DNA from: Arachnopeziza araneosa | Lineage: Eukaryota > Ascomycota > Leotiomycetes > Helotiales > Arachnopezizaceae | Direction of reading: 5' to 3' | NCBI GenBank assembly: GCA_003988855.1 | Contig: QYAI01000097.1 | Coordinates: forward strand, 455,063 to 519,062 | Length of the DNA stretch: 64,000 bases | Part shown: positions 45,203 to 56,651 of the stretch, one piece after another | How the letters are laid out: every line of letters starts with the position of its first letter | How positions within the stretch are numbered: position 1 is the stretch's first letter | Notes under the pieces: model-generated | What the model saw: the letters and a program-made list of their open reading frames with translations, nothing else | The model's database searches: none | What the model was told of the DNA's origin: nothing | Program-made: the position numbers and the translations under genes

Positions 45203-46414
45203 ATGGCGAATAAACTCAAGCGCGCTGGCCCTACCATTGTCAAGATGGCTGACAAGCTTCCACCAGCTGACAATGGCAGCCCCGCCGCCAAGTTCACTTG
45301 CTTCAAGACCCTTCCAGAAAACTTAAGACGCAAGATATGGGAGATGGCTATTGATGCTATCGAGCCTCGTATCTTGGTTTGCCAGTCGGTTGATATCGTC
45401 TCTGTACCAACGACAGATGGCGAGGATATTCCCGCTGACGCTGCTCACCTCAAAGCCGAAGTCTGGATCGCTGACACCAAGCGTGAGTTCCCGGCACCCA
45501 TTCGAACCAATCGTGAGGCAAGAAAGATCGCCAAAGGAATCTACAAACCTATCCTTGCGCCTATCAACAAACTGGGTATCCTCTATTTTCGTTACGATAA
45601 AGATGTCCTCCATATTCATGGCTGGACTCTCGTCCGTACCCTCTTGGAAGCCGCGGATGAAAAACCAGTCTGGCGCCGTCCAGGAACCGTGGTGAACAGC
45701 ATCGGAAAATACTCACCTCTTGTCCGCAGTTCCATTCGTGAACTCCGTGACAGTCTTCAGAATCTGATCGTTAGCCACCCGACCAACACCAGTTTCAACG
45801 CTCCACATGCCTTCCTCACGCCCGAGTTCCCACAGCTCCAGAACATCACACTTCAGGTACCGAAGCAATGGGGTGACCTTGATGTGATACATCTCAAGAA
45901 AAGCAAGTATCTCGTTGATTGGATGGAGGTGCAATGGAACAAGAGCCATCGAGCTAAGATTGGGACAATGATTTCAACGGAAAATCTGCCAAAGTTCCCG
46001 GTTGTGACTTGGATTTATGCTCAAGAAGTCAAGTGGATGGACAGTATCAGGACTCTGTAAGTGAGCCTACTGAGTGATTACCTGCAGGAACTGACTGCTC
46101 ATGACAGGAACACGGTCTGGTACAAGCACGAGACTTTCAAGTATCCACCAGTCGGCGAAATATTTCGGACATCAAAAGTAAAGCCAACGGTTCCTTCCAA
46201 GAGTCCACTAAAGAAAGAAGTCGCAGCCATTGAAGACCTACCCAGCCCGGTTTCGCCCAAGTCAAAACCAAAGGGCCTGCTGGTAGAAACCCTTAAGACA
46301 GAATACAACAAAAAAGTCAGACAAGCAGTCATACGTGCAGCAACACCAAATGTCCAGAGAGGGCGCGCAAGAAATGCAGCATTGGCAGCTGTGTCAGCAG
46401 TGCCAGTCCAGTGA
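45203..46414 (+). CDS. 2EXR-domain protein 11
   Basis: Exons 45203-46056 and 46108-46414 (51-nt intron gtaagt...aactgac...gacag) give 386 residues. The ATG directly follows a TTTCAG acceptor. Domain motifs: FKTLPENLRRKIWEMAID (NLR in place of ELR), EPRILVCQSVDIV, PIRTNREARKIAKGIYK (second E-x-R intact), and LGILYFRYDKDVLHIH. The C-terminal ~100 residues, mostly from exon 2, are basic and Pro/Lys/Ser-rich (SKVKPTVPSKSPLKKE; VQRGRARNAALAA). The basic tail contrasts with the acidic tails of the paralogues at 558 and 41500. Function unknown. Confidence 0.8.
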
Positions 46415-47393
46415 TGAGATCTCATCACAAAAAGCAAGGAGTTAAGGAGTTAAGGAGTTATCTACATTGATCTCGCGAGTTATTTTCTGTCTAGTCATGG
46501 AAGTTGTTGAAGAGGCAATTGGATGGTTCTGGTTGTTTTAGCTGAATTTAATACATCAATGAAGGATAAAGTCATTTCCATTCATGCCCACTGAGGGACT
46601 CGCAACCCGTGACTCAATTCCAATTGCTAGGAGCCCTCCTTTTGCAGATCTGCGTTGACATGTATGACTTATAGAGGCTTGATTTTGCAGTGGGCACTTG
46701 TAGAAGCTCAACTCAATATTTGTGAAGCAAACATAACGGAATCCTCGAAGCTTGACGCATTGAAGCTTTCTAAGCAAGCGCTTCTCTACAATAAGTGCGA
46801 AATAACAAGCAGATGTGAACAGTATAGTAAACCCCAACACCCAATCGATGGTAAAACGCTTCTGAGAGCTCTGAGCCTCAAGAAAGAACACATAGGGTCG
46901 GTGGCGACACGTTCCATTTGCCTATCGGCGAGGATCCAAACCAAATATGAATTGTGACACCAAAAATCCGATGGCTCGCTTCGTTTCTCTTTCCAGCTCC
47001 CGTATTCGTATTCAATGATCGAGGGTCTCTTCCTGGCGTGGATCCATTCTATGAATGATCCAAAAGCGACAGGGTTGTCTTGTCAGATGTCGAAGGTATT
47101 GAATCGCGATTCCACAAACACCGAGTTGCAAGCGGCGTTAAGCTACTACGAAGCGTGAGGCATCATGATAATATGAAACTATATGTCAGCCGATTAATTG
47201 GCTGTCCGGGGACGATTCTAGTATTCATAAAGCGGCTTGAAGAGTATACTAGACCGAAATACATGACTGAAATGGTAAGCTGCAGGGTTCAACCAACAGG
47301 TGTGGCACGAATTTGTGGCCCACTATCAAAAACACTTTAAATTGTCGCGCGTCAAATTCGGCATCCAAAACCATCCAAGAAAATCTACTACAA
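46415..47393. other. intergenic spacer
   Basis: No gene recognised; short overlapping frames on both strands without motifs. Confidence 0.4.
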
Positions 47394-48209
47394 CTAACGT
47401 AGATAATAGCTTAGTATTCCTCTTCCTCTTCCTCTTCCTCGTCCTCGCCCTCGTCCTCGTCCCCATCCACGTCCCCTTCCCCTCCACTTCCTCGTCCTGG
47501 CCTCATCTTTGTCTTCGTCCATAGAATCGTCCCCAACCCCAGCCGTAAAATCCTCTTCGACTTTCCCCACATCATCATCAGTGTCGTAGCTGACGGGAAG
47601 GCCGGCGTACTCATGATCTGTTTCTGTGTAGACAGCTCTTTGTTCGAAAGACAGGTTTCGGTTAGCGAAATGATCTGGAGTGATATATCTGATAGTCCAC
47701 CACAGCTGAAACGGAGGCGTACTCTGAGAATAATCATTATAGCGCCGCATACCCAGATCCCGCAGTTCGCGGTGTCCATCCAGTGACATGGACAGCGCGA
47801 GGGAATAAAGCGTGCACCCGCCCTCTATCCACCACTGCTCCTTGATGTCTCCCCGAATCTTCTCTATATCTTTTCTCACGCCGGCTTTGAATTTGGACCT
47901 GTTGTTTGCGCTCTCGCATTTGAGTTCCAGCAAGACGCATTCTTGGGGATAGTTCTCTCGGGCATTTCTCAGGACAAAGGGGCCGTTTTTGAAAGCGAGA
48001 TCGGTCCTTTTGGCTGGCATGAAATAGGCATGGTCTTCGCGGGTTGCGCTATAGTTGAACGCCCTATGAAGCTCGACTTGAGCCCAGCCTTCCCATCCTC
48101 CTGGGGAATCCCAGGCCCAATTTACGACGTCTTCTTGCTCCTCACCCCATTCCATGATGGCGTCGAATAGTCCGCAATGCGGAGGTTGGTCGGGTACAAT
48201 CGAAGTCAT
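47394..48209 (-). CDS. hypothetical protein with PD-(D/E)XK-like core and RG-repeat tail
   Basis: Single exon, 271 residues from ATG 48209. I do not recognise the family by name. The centre has RTDLAFKNGPF, then about 20 residues later ECVLLELKCESANNRSKFK. This spacing of Asp and E-x-K resembles the catalytic core of PD-(D/E)XK nuclease-like folds, but this is inference. The C-terminal part is acidic (TDDDVGKVEEDF; DSMDEDKDEA) and then consists of Arg-Gly dipeptides (RGRGRGWGRGRGRG), a composition used for RNA binding or condensation. The RG run is encoded by a near-hexameric CCTCGT-type repeat on the plus strand. No signal peptide. It is isolated between spacers. Confidence 0.6.
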   Translation of the reverse strand: MTSIVPDQPPHCGLFDAIMEWGEEQEDVVNWAWDSPGGWEGWAQVELHRAFNYSATREDHAYFMPAKRTDLAFKNGPFVLRNARENYPQECVLLELKCESANNRSKFKAGVRKDIEKIRGDIKEQWWIEGGCTLYSLALSMSLDGHRELRDLGMRRYNDYSQSTPPFQLWWTIRYITPDHFANRNLSFEQRAVYTETDHEYAGLPVSYDTDDDVGKVEEDFTAGVGDDSMDEDKDEARTRKWRGRGRGWGRGRGRGRGRGRGRGILSYYLR

Positions 48210-48934
48210 TTCAAATTGTGAGAATCTTACCTGTAGTAACAGTATTTAAACGAGAGGATATAATCAAAATCGTCTGGCTGGTCGAGAGCAGAAAAATCGG
48301 AGCGGAAGATTTGGTTGAGCCTAAAGAGTTCAAGCTTGATGTATCAAGATGCACACCAGAAAATGAGACAAGATTATGAGTAATTCATATACAGCAAGCG
48401 CCGTGGCTCGAGATCGTGTCTCGAGATATATTTAGCCCTGAATCCTGCAAAGACCTCAAGCGAATAGAAGGCCGTTGTTGGTAAGGCTGAGGTGAAAACC
48501 TACGATTTTCTATTTTCATTTGCAGGCGCATATATATCACAAGCGCTGTAGAATTAACGCGTGCCCAGTCGCATAAGGACGTTGGATGGGCCGTTTCACT
48601 TTATGACACGACACATGCGTGTCAGCGCCATCAGATTTATGTTACACAGGACCAACTGCCAATGCACAGCATTCCCGCTCCGCATTCTCAGCATCGTGTA
48701 TTGGTCTCTACCATTCTACAGCTGCAGGCGGAACTGGGCCTCACAGGCGTGTTCTCGGTTAGGATGTCCTCTTTACTGAACCCTAGCGTGACCCTTTCGT
48801 ATCACAATCTCGAACTTCACAAGGCTGAGGGTTGGAACACAACGCATGCGAATGAAATAGAGTACAGTGGAAGTATATGCATGATTCAAATTGACTTGAT
48901 TGCCTTGCGACATAGATAAACTTCTATTATATCT
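48210..48934. other. intergenic spacer
   Basis: No gene recognised. The frames at 48561-48919 have no family motif. Confidence 0.4.
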
Positions 48935-50404
48935 TCAGCTATCTAAGTCCCTACACCATGGTCGACCTGCCTTGATATTCCACTTACAGAGCCTCGGTTC
49001 AATAGCCATACCTAGCAGAGACGCAATCATGATACCGCCACTATCACTCACACTCGTCGCACCTAAACTCCACTCCCTTTCCTCTCCTTCCTTGGACTCC
49101 ATAATCGCCGCAAAGGTATTGACATACACTGCACCACCGAGTAGTCCCTCCCAGAAGATGATAAGGAAGACGATCCATACTGAGGGAAGGAAGAAATATA
49201 TGCTGTGTAGAACGAGAAAGAGGAGATTGCCGATCTGGAGAAAGGATGGGATGTATAGAGAGGAGAGCCGGATGAATGGTGTAGAGGATCGGGAGATGAA
49301 GACTCCGAGTTGATAGAGAAAGGCGTACGTCGGGTAGAAGGATCGAAACTGGGCGAACGGCGTAGAAGATAGAGGAAAGAGTAGACTGGGTGTCACCCCT
49401 TGGTTGATGGTGTATTCGGCGATGTAAACAAGGAGCAGAGGAAGCATGTACGGGAAGAAGAGACCTCGTGCCCGGGTAAGATGGGTGAGAAATGTGGTCT
49501 TTTCAGGAGAGCTAGAACTGGTAGGCGATGAGGGTCGTGAATGAGCAGTGTATGCCTCAGCTACTACAGATGGCGGGCCTGGTGCTAGGAGCGCTTCAGC
49601 TGCAGAGGGGAGCGGGAGGGATAAAATCTCGTCATCTGAGATGGAGATGCGTGGGACCGCAGTGTAGCCTTTTTTGTAGGCTTGCTGAAGTGGTCCAGAC
49701 GGAAGGATGAGGAAGAATGCTAGTGGCATGAAGAATGGAAGAGTAGCGCATGATAGGAGAGAGGTTTTAACAGTTAACCCAATAGTGCTGGTAAGGAGAA
49801 CGTAAAGACCTGCACCGATCATACCAGCTCCTCCTGTGCCGGAGCCCCATGCCGCAAGAGAGAATGGGCCATAGTAATGTGTTAAGCCCAGCATGCTTAA
49901 CTCGCCTACTCCTGACCCTAGAGAGGCGAGAACAACTCCAAATAGTTTGGTGGATATGGAACCGCCCTCATTTAGAATAGAGGGTGTGAGGGCTACTGTG
50001 AACATCCCAACTGTAGATAGCGCACATATCAGGAGTATTCGAATCGAGTATGGGACGGCGTGGATGAAATATGGAGCGATAAGTTTGATAAGGAATGATG
50101 GAAGGACATCGGCGAGAAGGACGACGCCTTTGGGAACCGCAGGGCCAACGAGATCGAGCGCAGCAGAGAGGATGACGACGTATGAGAGATTGTTGATGAG
50201 ACCTAGAAAGTGTTAGGGGATTCGTGAGGAAGAGAGAGGCATCATACCAAATAACCAGAAGGCCACGAGAACGCGACCATCAGCTCCGTGGAAGACACTC
50301 TGAAGACGAGCCTTGTACACTGCCCATGATGATCCTGGAGAACCTGGCAGAGGGAGGAGCCCATATGAGGAGGGAGACCTGTTCATGGTGGTGCCGTCGG
50401 CCAT
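48935..50404 (-). CDS. BTN1: battenin / CLN3 homologue, vacuolar membrane protein
   Basis: Minus-strand exons 50404-50248 and 50202-48935 (46-nt intron gtatga...ttctag) give 474 residues, typical for fungal Btn1. The conserved entry GADGRVLVAFWLFG joins LINNLSYVVILSAALDLVG across the splice. PKGVVLLADVLPSFLIKLIAPYF, SGVGELSMLGLTHYYG and SVSDSGGIMIASLLGMAIEP follow. About eleven hydrophobic segments are visible. A long Ser/Pro-rich cytosolic loop lies in the middle (HSRPSSPTSSSSPEK). Btn1 acts in the vacuole/late Golgi in pH and amino-acid homeostasis and SNARE trafficking. The start at 50404 is chosen because the earlier in-frame ATG at 50479 adds a non-conserved His/Ser-rich stretch. It is divergent from RXT3. 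Confidence 0.93.
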
Positions 50405-51148
50405 GTGTCGTGAACCAAGTGGATGGTGGCGAGGTGAGGTGTGGGACGAATGCGCAAAGCAAGAGAGTCGCACAAGCATGCCAAGAGGGGACTGGAGAGA
50501 GATATAAGGGAATCTACGCGCCCAGACCTAATCCTCCCAAGATTCCCCGACCTCCCAAAAACCGGTCCGGAGTATATCTTCATGTGTTTACGTCGTCGGC
50601 ACTATCTTTTTCCCGCGCCGTCCATCTCGACACTCATTGGTCCCCCACAAGGGCTTCCCTTGCATACACCAGATCCTTTTGTGGCGCCTGAAGGCTCTTT
50701 ACCCCTTGCTAGCGCACTGATGATGTGCTGGGGGAGACCGGACATCGTGAATGCGCGTGAATCTCTGATCCCAAAAGGAACACCCAATTTCTGTCCCTTC
50801 ACCGCAACAACCTCAACGAACCCTCCGAACCCTACGACTCCTCCGCAGACCTCCATCGCACGAAAGCGACTACAGAATCCATCTCAAGAACATGACATAC
50901 TGCCCAGAGCTCTCGGGACATCCTGTTTGCTAATCGCGCTGGCAATTATCGTGGCTTTGGCCAGCCGGAAACCTCTGCTGCCTTCATCAACAACGCCTCT
51001 GACATTGATCGCAGACCCGCTATCCACAGACATATACTGTTATGAGGCTGAGCGAAGCTTGACCTGACTCAGTCAAGTTGTTTCTAGCTTCTGCAAGTCC
51101 TCGGGAGCCAAAAGAAACATCCTTCAAGGCTGAAAGATCAAAGACATC
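50405..51148. promoter_or_regulatory. shared divergent region BTN1 / RXT3
   Basis: A 744-bp gap between the two start codons. A 208-codon plus-strand frame (50441-51067) overlaps it and the BTN1 5' end. It shows no family motif apart from one hydrophobic run, and I do not call it a gene. Confidence 0.4.
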
Positions 51149-54100
51149 ATGGATCCAAGACAGCCGCCTCAACACCCCTTTTCGCGGAGTGCTGCATCTC
51201 CATATGCTCGAACGCCGTTTCCGCCATCTTCGAATCAAGCACCATTTCCGCCCGCCTCGCATCCTCCATCTGCTGCTCCCTCCTATTCTGAGCACCAACG
51301 GAGACCCTCCGATCCGCCATACTACGCTCCGCAGCGGGCATTCGGGCAAGAAGGCCCACCGATATCAGGACCAGGTCATTCAAGACACCAGAGCAACTCT
51401 TCCGTCGGTCATGGAACACCAGTGAACCGGAGTATGCCTCCGCCATCTTCTCCCCAGCAGCAAACTCCGCAAGGAGGACATCAAAGTTATGGGCCACCAC
51501 CGCCTAGGGCACCACCAGTGTCTGTTGGACCACCCTCTTCCTTTCCAAGTCGCGAGCTTCCCAGGCCTGGTGGTAATGGTGGTATGTCGATTTCTTCAAT
51601 GCTTGGTGGGCCTTCCCCAGCATCACGCGAACCCCAAACACATTATGGTTCTCCAGTAGCTACTTCAGCACCTAGTGCGATATTCAATGCGACACATGCC
51701 TCTCCTCGACCAAATAGTAGTCGACCAGACTATGTTCCATTCCGCAGACCACAAACGCCCGACCACCAGAGGCCACAATACGAGACACGAGATCACCGAG
51801 CAAATTCGGCGGGGTCGCCAGTTGGACCAGGTCATTACACTACACCCGAAGCTCCGCGATTTAGCACCCCCCAGCAATCATATGCTCCACGAGTTGCCGT
51901 GCCTGAAGAACGAAGAGAACCCCCCATTCGGGTACCTAATCCCAATGGACCACCACAACGTCCTAGTTCTCAACCAACAGGATATAATGCACCACCACCG
52001 CGTGAGGCCGAAAGACCTCCAGGACATGGTAGCGGTGTATTTGGAAGGAGAGTAGACACTGTTCCGAGACCCGCTGACCCTCATAACCGAACCGAAGGCA
52101 ATTATGGTAGACCTGCTTTCGAAGAGAGACATAATCCTTATGGATACGCCGAAAGAGAACGAGAGAGGGAGAGGGAACAACGAGAGCGAGAAGTGCGCGA
52201 GCAGCGGGATCGTGAGCGTGAACGAGAACGAGAGGTCTTGATGCAGAGGGACAGGGAGAGAGAGAGAGAGAGAGAGAGAGGAGCCCAGCTCGTAGTGCAG
52301 ATAGAGAGGGAACAGCGTGATAGGGCAGCTGATCAGGAGAATAGGCAACGAGAATATGCTCATCAAGTTGCTCAAAGAAATGCGCAAGCTGCATATAGTC
52401 GACCTACGGAGCAACGAGAGCAACCTGCATGGATGCGCCATGGCTATGAAATACCTCGTCCTGCATACGAGCCAATTCCAGAGCGGGAACAACGTCCACC
52501 GCAACAAGCTTCGAACGGATATGAATACCCTGCAACAACAGCTCCTCAATACCAACCTCAATCTGTGTATGCTCCCAACGAACCAAGATATCGACAAGGA
52601 CCACCTGCTTCGGCACCACCACCCCACAGCATCGCTGCCTACGAGGCTGAAATGCAGAATCTTCAGAGACAAGCCCAGCAGCGACAAGAAACCCAACCTA
52701 CTTATAGCACAGCACCACAAAACGTCCCTTACCCAGCTCACGAATCCCCTGTCCGACGACTGGAAGAATCGCAGCCCATGCAACAACAGCGCAGTCTCCT
52801 TGGGGTTAACGAGATCAATAGAAGGGGAAGACTATCCCCATTACCACAAGCTGTGCAAGGCGTTCAAGGTCAACTGAATGGTCCAGGTAGAGAGCCAAGT
52901 ATCAAGAATGAATTCAGTAGGATGTTTTCTGGAATTGGGAGTGGAGTAGGCAGCGTTCCTAGTCCAGTTGGTGCGGGACCCCAGGGTTTCATTCCAGGAC
53001 AAAGCTCCGGATTACGTCGTGAGGATCTTGAGACACTTCAAGAGCTCCAAAATCTATACAAGCCCTCCCCAGCAACGCAAGGAGTCAAGAGAAGAAAGTT
53101 GAAAGAAGAGGAAAGACCAGATGATGAGAGTAGTACAGGCAGGAATACACCAAGTGGGAGAGGAAAGAGGACTAGACCTCATAACCATCATCACCATCAC
53201 CAGTAAGTCACCCCTTCAATTAAATAATTTCTGCTAAACTAATTTTGATTGAGTCATCATCACCGCCGCAACGAAGGCGCAGAGAATACGTCTTCACCAA
53301 ACCTTACACCGTTCAAAAGTGCGAAGGGTTCCAATATCCCATCACCTCCCCAAGATCCGGACAAAGCTTCATCTAATCTACATCACCATCATGTTCCGAA
53401 ACAGCATCATCATCATACCCCTTCAAAGCAACCAATACCAGTCAACACAATAATACCGCTTCCCAAAGTTACAATTCGAAGTAACTCTGTTCTTGACTCA
53501 GTTGCCAATCTTCCTCGTCGCCATCTAGGTCATGGGTACTACCAATCTGTTCTACGGCCGGTTGGTTCAAAGATCAAAAGGAATCTCTCTTCAGAGCGCG
53601 GTTTTGCTAGCACCCCACTACCCCTTCCACGTTTTGAGGAGAGTGAAAATTGCACTTTTACTGTCAAAATACCGCGAGTGTACTTGACGGAAGGAAGCCG
53701 CGCTGAGATCACTGAGCGAAAGGCGGTATGGGGTACCGAGATATATACCGATGATTCAGACGTTGTTGCTGCTTGTATACACGAAGGTTGGTTTCGAGGT
53801 GCTTGGGCGGACGGTATCGATGTCTCCCTGCTTGGCTTAGAATTGAAGTCCGATGCGAACGGTGAGCCTATTCCTCCAGATGAGGTGAAAATAGAACAAG
53901 AAATTACATCCCCACCGGAAAAAGGCCCCGGTCCTGTGCCACAAGGGCTTGACTGCCATGTCAAAATCCTCATCCTTCCTTGTCTCGAGAAATATGGGAG
54001 CTTAACGCGTTTTGGGATTCGGAGTCGCGAGTGGGGATTCAAGCGGGATGGATACACGCCTAAGCATGACGGCTTATCATTTAAGGTAATGTCCGTCAAA

Positions 54101-54730
54101 TTCGTGAATGGCGTAGATGGAGAGGCTGGTCGTAGTGGGAAGCAGCGAAGCAAAATCCTGGCGAGAAAACTAGACGAGAGAGAGCTGGAAGATGAAGAGG
54201 CCTGGAGCAGTTTCTTGAACAAAGGCAATGGAAGTGGAAAGAATATCCATGGCGGCTTCCAAGAGAGCTTTGAGAGAGGCACGGGACCTTTGAGGCCGGG
54301 TGACGTAAGTGGGATAGGGATGAATAGTTGGTGGAAACCCACTCCAAAACCGAACGGCAAGGCGAGAGCGATCCGGAAGGACAGAGAACGAGCGCCACCT
54401 ACACCAGAACCTCTTTCAGACCAAGAGATTGACCCGCTAGATAATATTCCTGCTCCGCCAATCGCGAAGCTGGCTAGCCCTCCTCCTGCTCACCTGGTTA
54501 TTCCAAAGATTGTCGCACCTCCAATCCCAGAACCCATTCCTGAGATGGAGATGCAGGTAGAGAGGAAGGCGCAAACCGACCAGGAGCGAGTTATCGAGGA
54601 GGTCACCGGACGAATGGTTAGGAATGCGAATGCTGGCCAAACGAAAGCGAGTGAGGTAGTCATGCAAGTTTCTCGGGCTGTGGAAGAGCTGGATCCAGAT
54701 ACAACATTGGATGCAGATATTACCTTATGA
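51149..54730 (+). CDS. RXT3: Rxt3-domain protein of the Rpd3L-type histone deacetylase complex
   Basis: Exons 51149-53202 and 53254-54730 (51-nt intron gtaagt...attgag) give 1176 residues. The splice joins a polyhistidine run (PHNHHHHHQ becomes a longer His tract). The N-terminal two thirds are Pro/Ser/Gln-rich and disordered, with an Arg/Glu stretch of about 100 residues (AEREREREREQREREVRE) that should form a charged single helix; part is encoded by an AG microsatellite at 52258-52282. The C-terminal Rxt3 domain starts at ENCTFTVKIPRVYLT and includes RKAVWGTEIYTDDSDVVAACI, HEGWFRGAWADGIDV and GIRSREWGFKRDGYTPKHDG. Rxt3 is a subunit of the Rpd3 large complex acting in nuclear transcriptional repression. 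Confidence 0.9.
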
Positions 54731-55565
54731 GATTAATCAGGGAGAGAGGTTGTGAGTTGGATTAGTGTGGAGTATGTGTTGCAGAGAAATGGTTGGGCAT
54801 TTGAACGGGTGAGATATCAAAGGTGAACTGAGGTTTGCATCAGACAGGATGGCGCCACCAAATAAGAGGTGTTAAAGTGATTGTTATACATATCCATAGC
54901 AAGTTCAGAGCGTTAACTTTAAAAAACAAATGAAATTCTCATTCAAGCGTACACTATTTGCACCTAGTCTATGGTCTCAACCGTTTGAGGAGAACTATCA
55001 GTAACGATATGATCTATCACGATAGCTAAACAGAAGAGTATTCTAAGCTTTAAGATATAAGACGCCAACTTAGTAGGCTCGACTTATGTCTTGACAGATT
55101 GATAGAATCGGTAGAGAAGTGATATCAGTTACAGCACGTGACCTGGAGTGTACTTTTCAGAGTGGAATAGGATCAGATGGATCTGGACAAGTGAATTTCC
55201 TCTCCTGCTTCAATCTTGTCTCTGTTACGCGAGCTTAGATTTATCGTCTCACCTCGTTCCTGAGATATCCCACCTCGCCAGAGATTTCTGACTTTATCAC
55301 CCACATACCACCTAGTTTTCACCGTGGAGGATAGACAAGAGACGGATTCCAAGGTCACGCATTACTTTGGAACGGGCTCATTACATCCCTGATCAGATCC
55401 CCACACGTCTTTGTTTTGAAGATGGGTTAATTGCAGTATGTACAGGTGCTTTTGAGACGTATGTGCAAAAAGAGAAAGGAAGAGAGAGCAGGGAACCAGG
55501 CTTTTCCCACCTCTTGTTTCTGGCCACCGACCAGGGGGAGGAAGGGTGCTGGAGATACTCGCTCA
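54731..55565. other. convergent 3' spacer
   Basis: No gene recognised between RXT3 and the GH7 gene. Frames antisense to the GH7 gene start here but are shadows. Confidence 0.4.
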
Positions 55566-56651
55566 TCACTGCTTGGTGGTGGAGCCGATGTCGCCCCATC
55601 GGATGTTGGAGAAGACGACGTGGGTGTCGGGGTGCTGCGACTGGATGTTGGATGGGCTGCCCACCCCGCTGGCACACGGTCCCGCCATACCGGCGTCGAG
55701 CCAGGCCATCTGCTGCGTAGGGTCGTTCCAGATGCTCATTGCCAGGACCACTGTGAGATTCAGTCAGTTGGAATTCAAACAAGTAGATTTCTGACGCTTT
55801 CAGGGAAAGAGGTACGTACTCCCGCTCTGGAGAGCTTGGCCCATGCCAGTCAGACCGCCAGTCGAACCTTCGGAGCCGCAGCTCGAGATGGTCCCGCCGC
55901 CCCCGATCTGCCTCCCGTTCTGGATGTACTTGCGCGTGATCTGGGACAGCTTCCCTCCGCTGGACGCGAACTGGGTCACCACGGTGAACACCTTGCTCGT
56001 ATCAACCGTCTTGCCCGGGCCCCAGAAGCTACGCTGGCCGCTGGCGTAGGGATTGTACCCGCACCCGTTCTTGTCACAGGTGTTGCCTTTGCACGGGTGC
56101 GGAGTCATGGCCGTGGCCTGGGAATTGGCCTCGAGGATGTCCATCTCGTTGCAGCAGTAGCCCTGACACTGGGCGTCGCAGTAGCCGTTGCCTCCTCCCG
56201 CTCCGGTCCCGCCCCCGCCGTTGGCTGCCATCGATGAGAGGTAGAATGCCCCATTTTCTCCGCAGGGAAGCGCGGAGAGGTCGACATCCACGGACAGCTC
56301 TCCGCCGAGGAGGCTCATCATCACGTAGTTGTTATCTGTGTCAAGAAGATACACACGGGGTGAGGCACCATTGAGCGCGCCGTTGGTTTTGACATAGTGA
56401 TATAATGTGAGAGCGTTTCCCGAGGTCGAAACTCCCATGGCAGCATAGTCCGCTGCTGATCTTGAGCCAGCCGCACCTGCGGCGAATTTGGAGTCTTTAT
56501 CAAGGACGACGGTTGTATTCTGCTGCACGCAGCCCCCTGAGCTTGTGCATTTCATTGTTGGTAGTGAGGGATAAGCCTCCGAGGATTGGGCGGCAGGAGT
56601 GCTGACCAGCAGCGAGGCTACCAACCCGATGAATTGGAGTTTGGAAAACAT
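55566..56651 (-). CDS. compact GH7 endoglucanase-like enzyme, secreted, no CBM
   Basis: Minus-strand exons 56651-55820 and 55750-55566 (69-nt intron gtacgt...ctcacag) give 338 residues. A signal peptide (to about residue 21) is followed by PTMKCTSSGGCVQQNTTVVL, SPRVYLLDTDNNYVM, LSVDVDLSALPCGENGAFYL, and the catalytic CCNEMDILEAN (nucleophile Glu169, Asp171, acid/base Glu174). GQALQSG-MVLAMSIWND is rebuilt at the splice, and the end is THVVFSNIRWGDIGSTTKQ. It should hydrolyse beta-1,4-glucan with retention. Compared with classical GH7 endoglucanases it lacks about 25 residues after VVLD, where the W-R-W/H segment and several cysteines normally lie. A second loop before CCNEMD is also missing. 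The DNA is continuous there, so these are true deletions, not introns. Confidence 0.9.

Noticed and set aside
50441..51067. 208-codon plus-strand frame between BTN1 and RXT3
   Set aside because: Overlaps the BTN1 5' end and the divergent promoter. One hydrophobic run only, and no family or splice support.
51878..52786. 302-codon minus-strand frame inside RXT3
   Set aside because: Antisense of the Pro/Gln/Arg-Glu-rich RXT3 exon; composition mirrors the repeats, with no domain.
53539..54360. 273-codon minus-strand frame opposite the Rxt3 domain
   Set aside because: The plus-strand frame has the conserved Rxt3 domain; the antisense has none.
55431..56237. 268-codon plus-strand frame antisense to the GH7 gene
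   Set aside because: It lies opposite strongly conserved GH7 coding sequence of high GC, which leaves antisense frames open. No family motif in the translation.
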